DNA of 64,000 nucleotides from Dactylosporangium roseum. GTDB taxonomy: Bacteria; Actinomycetota; Actinomycetes; Mycobacteriales; Micromonosporaceae. Below, one piece after another: positions 41,623-49,440 of this stretch. The stretch is taken from the NCBI RefSeq assembly GCF_025264685.1, contig NZ_CP073721.1:5447001-5511000 (forward strand). The letters run 5' to 3'. The notes below the pieces were generated by a model. The model made no database searches, was not told where the DNA came from, and was given only the letters and a program-made list of their open reading frames with translations. The translations under genes were made by a program, and so were the position numbers. How positions within the stretch are numbered: position 1 is the stretch's first letter; each line of letters begins with the position of its first letter.

Positions 41623-42621
41623 TCAGTCCAGCGTGAAGTAGTCGGGACCGGAGTAGCGGCCGGTCTTCATCTTGGTGCGCTGCATCAGCAGGTCGTTGAG
41701 CAGCGTGGAGGCGCCGAAGCGGAACCAGTCGGGGTTTAGCCAGTCCTGGCCGGCCACCTCGTTGACCATCACCAGGTACTTGATGGCGTCCTTCGCCGTG
41801 CGGATCCCGCCCGCCGGCTTGACCCCGACCATCTGACCGGTCATCTCCCGGTAGTCGCGGACCGCCTCCAGCATGACCAGGGTGACCGGCAGGGTGGCCG
41901 CCGGCTGGACCTTGCCGGTCGAGGTCTTGATGAAGTCGCCGCCAGCCATCATCGCCAGCCAGCTTGCCCGGCGGACGTTGTCGTAGGTCTGCAGCTCACC
42001 GGTCTCGAAGATGACCTTGAGGTGGGCGCTGTGTCCATCGGGGCGCGCGCAGGCCTGCTTGACCGCCACGATCTCGTCGAAGACCTGCTGGTAGCGGCCG
42101 GAGAGGAACGCGCCACGGTCGATGACCATGTCGATCTCGTCGGCACCGGCCTCGACGGCGTCCCGGGTGTCGGCGAGCTTGATGTCCAGCGCGGCGCGCC
42201 CGCTCGGGAACGCCGTGGCGACCGCCGCGACGTGGACGCCGCCGCCGCCGCCCAGGGTCTCCCGCGCGACGGAGACCATGTCCGGGTAGACGCAGACGGC
42301 GGCTGCGGCCGGGCACGTCGGGTCGGCCGGGTCGGGACGCATCGCCTTCGACGCCAGCGCCCGTACCTTCCCCGGCGTGTCCTGGCCCTCCAGTGTGGTC
42401 AGGTCGACCATCCGGATCGCCAGATCCAGCGCGAACTCCTTCGCGCTGGTCTTGATCGAACGGGTCCCGAGTCCCGCGGCCCGCGCCTCGGCGCCGACCT
42501 GGTCGACGCCCGGCAGCCCGTGGAGGAACCTCCGCAACGCCGCCTCCGAGCGCGTCACCTCGTGGAGGATGGTGGGAGTGCTGGTCGCCGGCCTGGTCGG
42601 GGAGAGAATGTCTGCAGTCAT
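41623..42621 (-). CDS. deoC: Deoxyribose-phosphate aldolase
   Basis: 332 aa. Cleaves 2-deoxyribose-5-phosphate to acetaldehyde and glyceraldehyde-3-phosphate. AHLKVIFETGEL carries one lysine and QMVGVKPAGGIRTAKDA the Schiff-base lysine; DEIDMVIDRGAFL and IKTSTGKV complete the site. It has about 80 extra N-terminal residues relative to E. coli DeoC, as is usual for this branch. With the BMP/ABC importer and a PfkB kinase it supports growth on deoxynucleosides. Confidence 0.94.
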   Translation of the reverse strand: MTADILSPTRPATSTPTILHEVTRSEAALRRFLHGLPGVDQVGAEARAAGLGTRSIKTSAKEFALDLAIRMVDLTTLEGQDTPGKVRALASKAMRPDPADPTCPAAAAVCVYPDMVSVARETLGGGGGVHVAAVATAFPSGRAALDIKLADTRDAVEAGADEIDMVIDRGAFLSGRYQQVFDEIVAVKQACARPDGHSAHLKVIFETGELQTYDNVRRASWLAMMAGGDFIKTSTGKVQPAATLPVTLVMLEAVRDYREMTGQMVGVKPAGGIRTAKDAIKYLVMVNEVAGQDWLNPDWFRFGASTLLNDLLMQRTKMKTGRYSGPDYFTLD

Positions 42622-42726
42622 CTGGGACCTCGTCGTTCGACGTCGCCGGCTGAGGTGGAGACGTGGTGGTCACGCCCGTCCCGCGCCGCGGTGCTCGAGG
42701 ACTTCGTTGAGGATGTGGTCTCCGGC

Positions 42727-45099
42727 TCACCCACCGACGATGTGCTCCGGCCGCAGCGGAACCCGGACCAGCGGCATCCCGGTGGCGTCCCGGACCGCTG
42801 CCACCACCGCCGGCGTGGACGAGATGGTCGGCGGCTCGCCTACGCCGCGCAGGCCGTACGGCGCCGCCGGGTCCGCGAGCTCGAGCACCTCGACATCCAT
42901 GGGGGGAATATCCAGGATCGTCGGTATGAGGTAGTCGGTGAAGGAGGCGTTGGCGATCCGGCCGTCCACGACGCGCAGCTCCTCCATCAGGGCAAGCCCC
43001 ACTCCCTGTGCGGTACCGCCGTGGATCTGCCCCTTCACCGACAGCGGGTTGAGTGCCTTGCCCACGTCCTGCGCCGTGGTGATCTCAACAAGGTGCACCA
43101 GCCCCAGCTCGACGTCAACGTCGGCCACGACCCGGTGAGCGGCGAAGGCGAACTGGACGTGCGCGTCGCCCTGGCCGGTGTGACCGTAGGCGTCGAGCGT
43201 CCTGGACAGTGGCTGGGTGGGCCGGTGGTGGAACTCGCGGGTCGCCTCGACGGCCTCACCCTCGAGGAGCTCGGCGAGGGCGGCCAGCCGCCGACCGTCC
43301 GCGGCGGTCACGAATCCCTCCGCGAGCGTGGCTCCGTCGAGGTCCCTCCGGTGCCGTGCCGCCGCCCGGTCCAGCAGCTCGGCCCGGACCGCCTCGCAGG
43401 CCAGCTTGACCGCTCCTCCGGTGCAGTAGGTCTGCCGGGAGGCCGAACTTGAGCCGGCCTCGCCGAGGAGCGAGGTCGCCGGGTGGGTGAAGACGAGCTC
43501 CACCCCGAGCTCGGTGCGAATGATCTGCGGTAGCACCGTGACCAGACCCTGGCCCACCTCGACCGCCGAGGTGAACACCTCGGCGACGACGACGCCGTCG
43601 GCCACGCTGAGTCGCACCTTCGCCGTGGAGTAGTCGTCGGCGCCCTCGGCGTAGCAGTTGTTCTTGAAGCCGACCGCGTAGCCGACCCCGCGGCGGACAC
43701 CCTCGCCGTGAGTGGTGTTGGACCAGCCGCCGGGAAGCAGCGACTGGTCGGGCACGTCGGCGGGCAGGCTCGCGGGCAGCGGCCGGTCGCGCACGATACG
43801 CAGTAACTCGGCGACCGGGACCGGGCCATCGATCACCTGGCCGGTCGGCATTTTCGAGCCGGTCTTCATCGCATTCTTGATCCGGAGCTCGACCGGATCC
43901 ATTCCCAGCTTCTCGGCCAGCTTGTCCATTTGCGACTCGTATCCGAAACAAGCCTGGACCGAGCCGAATCCACGCATTGCGCCACATGGTGGATTGTTGG
44001 TGTACACGACATAGGCGTCAATGGACACGTTGTCGCATTCATAAGGGCCCACCGCAAAGCTCGCCGCATTGCTCACCACCGCGGAGGAGCACGACGAGTA
44101 GGCGCCGCCGTCCAAGACGATCTTGGCCCGGACGCGGGTGAGACGGCCATCGGCGTCGGCGCTGTGCTCAAACGTCATCAGGGCGGGGTGGCGGTGCACG
44201 TGCCCCAGGAACGACTCCTCGCGGGAGTACACCATCTTGACCGGGCGGCCGGTGTACCGGGCGAGCAGGCAGGCGTGGATCTGCATCGAGAGGTCCTCGC
44301 GGCCGCCGAAGGCGCCGCCGACGCCGGCCAGCCGGACGGTGACCATCTGCGGGAGGAGGGCCAGCGACGCCGCGATCTGCTGCTGGTCGACATGCAGGGC
44401 CTGGGTGGCCACGAACAGCTCGACGCCGCCCTCGGGTGTCGGGACGGCGAGGCCCGACTCGGGCCCCAGGAATGCCTGATCCTGCATGCCGACCTGGTAC
44501 TCCGTGGTGACGGTGGTGTGGCTCGGTGGTGCTTCCGTGCCCCGCCGGATGGCGATGTGGCGCAGCACGTTGCCCTCGCCGTGATGATCCGTCGGCGGGT
44601 GCTCGTGGACGAGCTCGGCGTCCGGGTCCATGGCCGCGACCGCGTCGAGAACGGCGGGCATCGGGTCGTACTCGACCGCGATGAGCGCGGCGGCCCGGCG
44701 GGCCGTCTCGGGGTGGTCGGCCGCCACGATGGCCACCGGCTCGCCGACGAAGCGCACCTCGGCGACGGCGAGGACCGGCTGGTCGGCGACCTCGAGCCCG
44801 TAGGTCTTGCGGCCCGGGACGTCCTCGTGGGTCAGCACCGCGGACACGCCGGGCACGGCGAGGGCCGCTCCCACGTCGATCGACACGATGCGGGCCCGCG
44901 GGTGTGGGCTGCGCAGCGTCGCACCCCACAACATGTGATCGAGCGACAGGTCGGAGGAGTAGGCGAAGCCCCCTGTCACCTTGGCGATCCCGTCGGGACG
45001 CAGGGCATCGGCCCCGATCCCGGACCCCGGCCCCAGCCCGGCGTCCGGCTCAGCCACGAGAGGCGGTACGTCGAGCGCACCGCCGATGGTGCTGGTCAT
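42727..45099 (-). CDS. Xanthine dehydrogenase family molybdopterin-binding subunit
   Basis: 790 aa. The large catalytic subunit that hydroxylates purine rings using a molybdenum cofactor. GVGGAFGGREDLSMQIH, MRGFGSVQACFGYESQMDKL and CTGGAVKLACEAV line the cofactor; YGLRGVGEPPTISSTPA near the C-terminus holds the catalytic Glu. It overlaps the 2Fe-2S subunit as ATGA at 45096-45099. Subunit order FAD, FeS, Mo is typical of the three-subunit type (CoxMSL, Cdh, Ndh). Purine substrate is inferred from the neighbours. Confidence 0.92.
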   Translation of the reverse strand: MTSTIGGALDVPPLVAEPDAGLGPGSGIGADALRPDGIAKVTGGFAYSSDLSLDHMLWGATLRSPHPRARIVSIDVGAALAVPGVSAVLTHEDVPGRKTYGLEVADQPVLAVAEVRFVGEPVAIVAADHPETARRAAALIAVEYDPMPAVLDAVAAMDPDAELVHEHPPTDHHGEGNVLRHIAIRRGTEAPPSHTTVTTEYQVGMQDQAFLGPESGLAVPTPEGGVELFVATQALHVDQQQIAASLALLPQMVTVRLAGVGGAFGGREDLSMQIHACLLARYTGRPVKMVYSREESFLGHVHRHPALMTFEHSADADGRLTRVRAKIVLDGGAYSSCSSAVVSNAASFAVGPYECDNVSIDAYVVYTNNPPCGAMRGFGSVQACFGYESQMDKLAEKLGMDPVELRIKNAMKTGSKMPTGQVIDGPVPVAELLRIVRDRPLPASLPADVPDQSLLPGGWSNTTHGEGVRRGVGYAVGFKNNCYAEGADDYSTAKVRLSVADGVVVAEVFTSAVEVGQGLVTVLPQIIRTELGVELVFTHPATSLLGEAGSSSASRQTYCTGGAVKLACEAVRAELLDRAAARHRRDLDGATLAEGFVTAADGRRLAALAELLEGEAVEATREFHHRPTQPLSRTLDAYGHTGQGDAHVQFAFAAHRVVADVDVELGLVHLVEITTAQDVGKALNPLSVKGQIHGGTAQGVGLALMEELRVVDGRIANASFTDYLIPTILDIPPMDVEVLELADPAAPYGLRGVGEPPTISSTPAVVAAVRDATGMPLVRVPLRPEHIVGG

Positions 45100-45581
45100 C
45101 TCGCGCACCCTCGGCTCGCGGCCCGGTCGGAGGCGGCGGAGCGGACCGCGGCCAGGATCTGCTCGTAGCCGGTGCATCGGCACAGGTTGCCGGACAGCGC
45201 CTCCCGGATCTGGCTCGCGTCCGGGTCGGGAGTGCGCGTCAGCAGGTCGTGGGTGGACATCACGAACCCCGACGTGCAGAACCCGCACTGGACCGCGCCG
45301 GCCTCCACGAAGGCCTGCTGGACCGGGCTCAACTGGTCGCCCGCGGCGAGTCCCTCCACGGTGGTCACCCGGCATCCCTGTGCCTGCACCGCGGCCACGA
45401 GGCACGCACAGACGAGGGTGTCGTCGAGCAGGACCGAGCATGAGCCGCACTCCCCCTGCTCGCAGGCGTTCTTGGATCCCGGCAGGCCGAGCCGCTCCCG
45501 TAGGACGAACAGCAGGCTCTCCGCGAGCCGGACATCGTCAGCGGCCCGCGTCGAGCCATTGACCTCCAACGTGATCCTCAT
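45096..45581 (-). CDS. Molybdenum hydroxylase 2Fe-2S subunit
   Basis: 161 aa. Two 2Fe-2S clusters: plant-type CEQGECGSCSVLLDDTLVCAC (about 40-60, stated in part) and the helical CGFCTSGFVM with NLCRCTGYEQI. It passes electrons from the Mo centre to FAD. Starts and stops overlap both neighbours by four bases, so the three subunits are made in step. Confidence 0.94.
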   Translation of the reverse strand: MRITLEVNGSTRAADDVRLAESLLFVLRERLGLPGSKNACEQGECGSCSVLLDDTLVCACLVAAVQAQGCRVTTVEGLAAGDQLSPVQQAFVEAGAVQCGFCTSGFVMSTHDLLTRTPDPDASQIREALSGNLCRCTGYEQILAAVRSAASDRAASRGCAR

Positions 45582-46453
45582 CGGTCTCCCTTACGGAACT
45601 CGGCCCAGGTCCAACGCAGGGTGCGCTGCGCCAGGACGGCTATGGCGTGTCGGCGGTACGTCGCGGTGCCCCTCAGGTCGTCGATGGGGCGAGTCTCCTC
45701 GGCAGCGAGCCGGCCGAAGGCGGTGATGTCGTCGTCCGCCAGCTCCGCGCGCGACTCCCATCCGGACCGGCGCAGCAGGCGCTCCTCGAGGAAGGCCTCG
45801 GCGGCGAGCGCCCGGACCGGGGTCGGGGCGGCGGAACCTATCCCGGTCCCCACCCGCCGCCCGGCCACGTCGAGACAGAGCGCGAACGAGCAGACGGCGA
45901 TCACCATCGCGTTGCGGGTGCCCACCTTGGCGAACTGTTGGGGGCCGGTCGCCGCCGGGATCGAGACCCCCCGGATCAGCTCATCGTCGGCCAGGACCGT
46001 CCGCTTGGGGCCGACGAAGAAGTCCGTGATCGGTACCGTTCGCTCGCCGCGCACCGAGCCGACCTCGACCAGTGCGCCCGCCGCGACCAGTGGTGGCAGG
46101 CCGTCCCCCGCCGGCGAGGCGGTGGCCAGGTTGCCCCCGAGGGTCGCCCGGTTGCGGATCTGGGGCGAGCCGACGGTGCGGGCGGCCAGTGCCAGCCCTG
46201 GAACCACGGCACGCAGTTCGGCGGTCACGCGGGAGAAGGTCACCCCCGCTCCGACGCGGACGGATCCGGGCGTGTGGTCGACGACGGCCAGCTCGTGGAC
46301 CCCGGTCAGGTCCAGCAACCGCTCGGGGGCCACCCGGCCGAAGTTCACCGCCACCATCAGGTCGGTGCCGCCGGCGATCACGAGCGCCTCCGGGTGCTCG
46401 GACCGCAGCGCAAGTGCCTCGGCCCAGGAGCGAGGCCGGTCGACCTGGCTCAT
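45578..46453 (-). CDS. Molybdenum hydroxylase FAD subunit
   Basis: 291 aa from the ATG at 46453. IAGGTDLMVAVNFG and TLGGNLATASPAGDGLPPL are the two FAD-binding loops of the CO-dehydrogenase flavoprotein fold; a C-terminal CO_deh_flav_C domain follows. First gene of the Mo hydroxylase operon. The promoter is probably the TACTAT box within the shared motif about 280 bp upstream. Confidence 0.93.
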   Translation of the reverse strand: MSQVDRPRSWAEALALRSEHPEALVIAGGTDLMVAVNFGRVAPERLLDLTGVHELAVVDHTPGSVRVGAGVTFSRVTAELRAVVPGLALAARTVGSPQIRNRATLGGNLATASPAGDGLPPLVAAGALVEVGSVRGERTVPITDFFVGPKRTVLADDELIRGVSIPAATGPQQFAKVGTRNAMVIAVCSFALCLDVAGRRVGTGIGSAAPTPVRALAAEAFLEERLLRRSGWESRAELADDDITAFGRLAAEETRPIDDLRGTATYRRHAIAVLAQRTLRWTWAEFRKGDR

Positions 46454-46732
46454 CCGGCGTGGGCCATTTTGTCGCGACGCGGCGCGCGGCCGAGGTCGCA
46501 TTGCGCGCCAACCGATATCGCGTCGCTCTCGACACTCACGCCCGACATTCGTCCTCCACCTCGTGCACACAGCGTGAAACGCGAGTGGGGCGTGCCGAAA
46601 CAAAAGCGGCTCCGGCACACGCTCTTCGCCCCTCGTCCGTGACGATCGCGATCGCCGTTCCCGGGTTCGTGAAGTGCCCGGGAAGGTGCTGCGCCGTCAT
46701 GAATCGTTGCCTGAGCCTTGAAGGTATCGGTA

Positions 46733-46756
46733 AGATAGTAAACGCGCAACCTATCT
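46733..46756. promoter_or_regulatory. Shared regulatory motif between the Mo-hydroxylase and HpxE-like genes
   Basis: ATAGTAAACGCGCAACC (46735-46751) matches 15 of 17 bases with 55941-55957. Here it is also framed by an AGATAG / CTATCT dyad (46733-46738, 46751-46756). Read on the minus strand it ends in a TACTAT -10-like box. The rest of 46,454-46,804 holds no gene. Confidence 0.55.
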
Positions 46757-46804
46757 GGGGCGCACCGCACAGGCATTCGTTCTGCGACCCGAGAGACGAC
46801 GACG

Positions 46805-47815
46805 ATGACCATCGCCCCTGCCAACCCCACATCGGTTGACGACCCCTCCCGGACCCGGTCCCTCCTGGTCACACAGCTCACGCTGGAGGCAACCTCGACG
46901 CTGACGCTGCGCCTGGCCGATCCGGACGGTGCCGACCTTCCCGCCTGGCGGCCAGGAGCGCACATCGACGTGATCCTGCCCAGTGGACTGATCCGCCAGT
47001 ACTCGCTGTGCGGCGATCCCGACGACCTCCGGTCCTACCGGATCGGAGTGCTGCGCGACCCGCGGAGCCGGGGTGGCTCGGAGGAAATCCACAACACCGT
47101 GCTGCTCGGCCGGCGCCTCGACGTGCGCGGACCGCGCAACAACTTCGCCTTGGTCGACGCCCCCGGATACGTCTTCGTGGCCGGAGGCATCGGCATCACC
47201 CCGATGGTGCCGATGATCCGCGAGGCGGTCCGTCGTGGCGTCCCCTGGCAACTGTTCTACGGAGCCCGGTCGCGCGACTACATGCCGTTCCGTGCTGAGC
47301 TGGCCGAGCTCGCTGGGCCAGGAAGCGGCGTGGTCCACCTGGTCCCGCAGGACGAGTGCGGCCTCCTCGACCTCGACCGAGCGCTGGCCGCCGCCGCGCC
47401 CGGGATCGTGGTCTACTGCTGCGGGCCTGAGGCGATGCTGGCCGCCGCCCAGAGAGCCGGTGCGGCTGCCAACCCGGCCCGCGAGGTGCGGATCGAGCGC
47501 TTCTCGGCCCCCGCGGCCGAGTCCGCGGACCCGACCGCGGCACCGGGCACGTCGTTCGAGGTGGAGCTGCGCCGGTCCGGAATGGTGCTACAGATTCCCG
47601 CCGACCGCGGCCTGCTCGAGGTCATCCGCGAGTCGGTGCCCGGGGTCCCGTACTCCTGCGAGGGCGGCTACTGCGGAGCATGTGAGACCAGGGTGCTGGA
47701 GGGTACGCCCGAGCACCACGACCTCATCCTCGGCGATGACGCCCAGCAGGCTGGCGACACCATGATGATCTGCGTCGGACGGAGCTCCTCCGAGAGGCTC
47801 GTGCTGGACCTGTGA
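46805..47815 (+). CDS. Phthalate-dioxygenase-type reductase, HpxE/VanB-like
   Basis: 336 aa. FMN domain with IRQYSLCGDPDD, NAD domain with GGIGITPMVPMIREA and YCCGPEAMLAAA, then a C-terminal plant-type ferredoxin with CEGGYCGACETRVLEG. It moves electrons from NADH to a Rieske oxygenase. The only Rieske oxygenase nearby is at 54,823-55,881, and both share an upstream motif. In enteric hpx clusters the HpxD/HpxE pair oxidises hypoxanthine; the same role is inferred here. Confidence 0.88.
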   Translation: MTIAPANPTSVDDPSRTRSLLVTQLTLEATSTLTLRLADPDGADLPAWRPGAHIDVILPSGLIRQYSLCGDPDDLRSYRIGVLRDPRSRGGSEEIHNTVLLGRRLDVRGPRNNFALVDAPGYVFVAGGIGITPMVPMIREAVRRGVPWQLFYGARSRDYMPFRAELAELAGPGSGVVHLVPQDECGLLDLDRALAAAAPGIVVYCCGPEAMLAAAQRAGAAANPAREVRIERFSAPAAESADPTAAPGTSFEVELRRSGMVLQIPADRGLLEVIRESVPGVPYSCEGGYCGACETRVLEGTPEHHDLILGDDAQQAGDTMMICVGRSSSERLVLDL

Positions 47816-47836
47816 GGCGCCGGGCCGGCGGTCGTC

Positions 47837-48403
47837 CTACTGGCCGGCCCACCCGACCAAGGAGGTCTGCCCCGAGCGAGGCTCCAGCCCGCGGGTCACG
47901 GCCTGCTTCACGGCCTCTTCCGGAGAGGTGGCCACGGTGATCGCGACCACGCGCCGTTCGTCGAGAAACTTGGCATCGACGAGGACGGGGGGCAGCCGGT
48001 CGCTCCACCCTCCGCTGCCGGCGAGGAGCACGATCGGGATGGCGTAGTCGTAGGCCAGGGTGATCTCGTTCAAGGTGCCGACCCCACCACCCACGGCAAT
48101 GATGGCATCGGAGCACCGGGCCGTCAGGACATTGCGCATCGTGCCCATCCCGGTGGGGAACAACAGGTCTGAGTACGCGTGGGCATGCGAGGTGTCGGCC
48201 TGGGGAAGAAAGCCGACGGTTAGGCCACCCGCCTCCTTGGCACCACGAGCGGATGCCTCCATCACCCCGCTGGTTCCGCCCGCGATCAGCGCAGCACCGG
48301 CCCCAGCGATCGCCCGTCCCACCGCCTCGGCCGCCTGGAGCTGCTCAGGGGGCAGGCTCTCGCCTGCGCGCTGGGCATTACCGATGACACCGATCTTCAA
48401 CAT
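47837..48403 (-). CDS. LOG-family (TIGR00725-like) Rossmann protein
   Basis: 188 aa. GGTSGVMEASARGAKEAGG and IIAVGGGVGTLNEITLAYDY match the lysine-decarboxylase-like fold of LOG enzymes, which hydrolyse nucleoside monophosphates to free the base. The phosphate loop GGGVGTLNE is intact; the LOG-type PGG-x-GT-x-x-E is slightly altered, as in TIGR00725. In this setting a nucleotide or base-releasing role is attractive. It ends 21 bp from the reductase stop on the other strand. Confidence 0.8.
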   Translation of the reverse strand: MLKIGVIGNAQRAGESLPPEQLQAAEAVGRAIAGAGAALIAGGTSGVMEASARGAKEAGGLTVGFLPQADTSHAHAYSDLLFPTGMGTMRNVLTARCSDAIIAVGGGVGTLNEITLAYDYAIPIVLLAGSGGWSDRLPPVLVDAKFLDERRVVAITVATSPEEAVKQAVTRGLEPRSGQTSLVGWAGQ

Positions 48404-48435
48404 TCCTGCTCCAAGGTGGCTCGAGATGGACGGAT

Positions 48436-49416
48436 TCATGCGGATGCGAGCGAGGAGACCACCCGGCTGAGCCGGGCGTCCCGCTCGTGGACCGAGATGC
48501 GGCACAGGTCGAGGGGGTCGACGCTCTCGACCGCGAAGGACGCGGCCACCGCGCCGTACATCGCCGCGTGCACCGCGTCTCTGGTCTCGACGTACGCCGC
48601 GAGGAACGCGCCGCAGAACGCATCGCCCGCTCCTGTCGGGTCGACCACGTCGACGGCCAGCGACGGGACCACAACGCCCTTGGACCCGGACCGGAAGACC
48701 TGGACCCCGTCGGCGCCGCGCTTGAGGACGATCTCGGTGTCGCCGAGGGAGGAGAGCCGGCGGGCCGTCCGCACCGGATCCGCCCGGGGGTCGAAGATCT
48801 CCAGGTCGGACGTGCTGGGGAGGAAGACGTCCAGCAACGGCAGCGTCGGCGCCATGTCGGTCTCGAGGTCGGTGATCTCGTGCCGGTTGGGGCAGTCGGC
48901 GATCACGACCGGGCCGCGCAGCCCGGAGAGGCCGCGGGCGAGCTCACGGTGAGCGGCCAGGGAGACCAGAGGGATGTGCCAGCCGGCCACCGACGTCCGC
49001 CACGAGAGCGGGATGTCGTCGAAGGACGGGTCCGCACCACGTCGACCGCCGGCGCTGATCGTGCTGTCGGTGAAGGCGGCCCGCTCGGCCTCGGGCAGGC
49101 CGGCCAACACCCGTTCGGGGACCGGCTGGAGCCGTCGACCGTCGGAGGTGTGCAGATAGGCGATCCGGATGGCGTGCGGCTCCCCGGTCGAGGCGACACC
49201 GGACACGTCCACTCCGGACGCCGCCACCCGGTCGAGCACGCCGGTCGGGAAGTCCGTGCCGGCGCGCGCGACGATGCCGAACCGACTCCCGAACAGGGAA
49301 CCGCCGAGCGAGGCCCACAACGAGTTGCCGCTGGGCCTGCCGACGTACCGCTCCCCCGTCGCCATGATCACGTTGTCCAGGGCCAGGCCGCCGACCACGC
49401 CGAGGCGGGGTCTCAC
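48436..49416 (-). CDS. PfkB-family carbohydrate (nucleoside/ribose) kinase
   Basis: 326 aa from the GTG at 49416, which follows GGAGGG; an ATG at 49437 would add seven residues. LGVVGGLALDNVIMATG opens the fold, and VVDPTGAGDAFCGAFLAAYV near the C-terminus carries the anion hole and catalytic Asp. Members phosphorylate ribose, adenosine, pseudouridine and similar. The neighbouring importer and deoC suggest a nucleoside or (deoxy)ribose as substrate. Confidence 0.85.
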   Translation of the reverse strand: MRPRLGVVGGLALDNVIMATGERYVGRPSGNSLWASLGGSLFGSRFGIVARAGTDFPTGVLDRVAASGVDVSGVASTGEPHAIRIAYLHTSDGRRLQPVPERVLAGLPEAERAAFTDSTISAGGRRGADPSFDDIPLSWRTSVAGWHIPLVSLAAHRELARGLSGLRGPVVIADCPNRHEITDLETDMAPTLPLLDVFLPSTSDLEIFDPRADPVRTARRLSSLGDTEIVLKRGADGVQVFRSGSKGVVVPSLAVDVVDPTGAGDAFCGAFLAAYVETRDAVHAAMYGAVAASFAVESVDPLDLCRISVHERDARLSRVVSSLASA

Positions 49417-49440
49417 GGGTCCCTCCGTTGGTATCATCGG

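Noticed and set aside
46805-47815. Reductase considered as a stand-alone aromatic demethylase partner (VanB)
   Set aside because: The VanB assignment needs a vanillate context; here all neighbours are purine genes, so HpxE-like is preferred, though VanB cannot be excluded by sequence alone.
47837-48403. Lysine decarboxylase
   Set aside because: The fold is often so named, but the GGGVGTLNE loop and size are those of LOG/TIGR00725 proteins, not of PLP decarboxylases.
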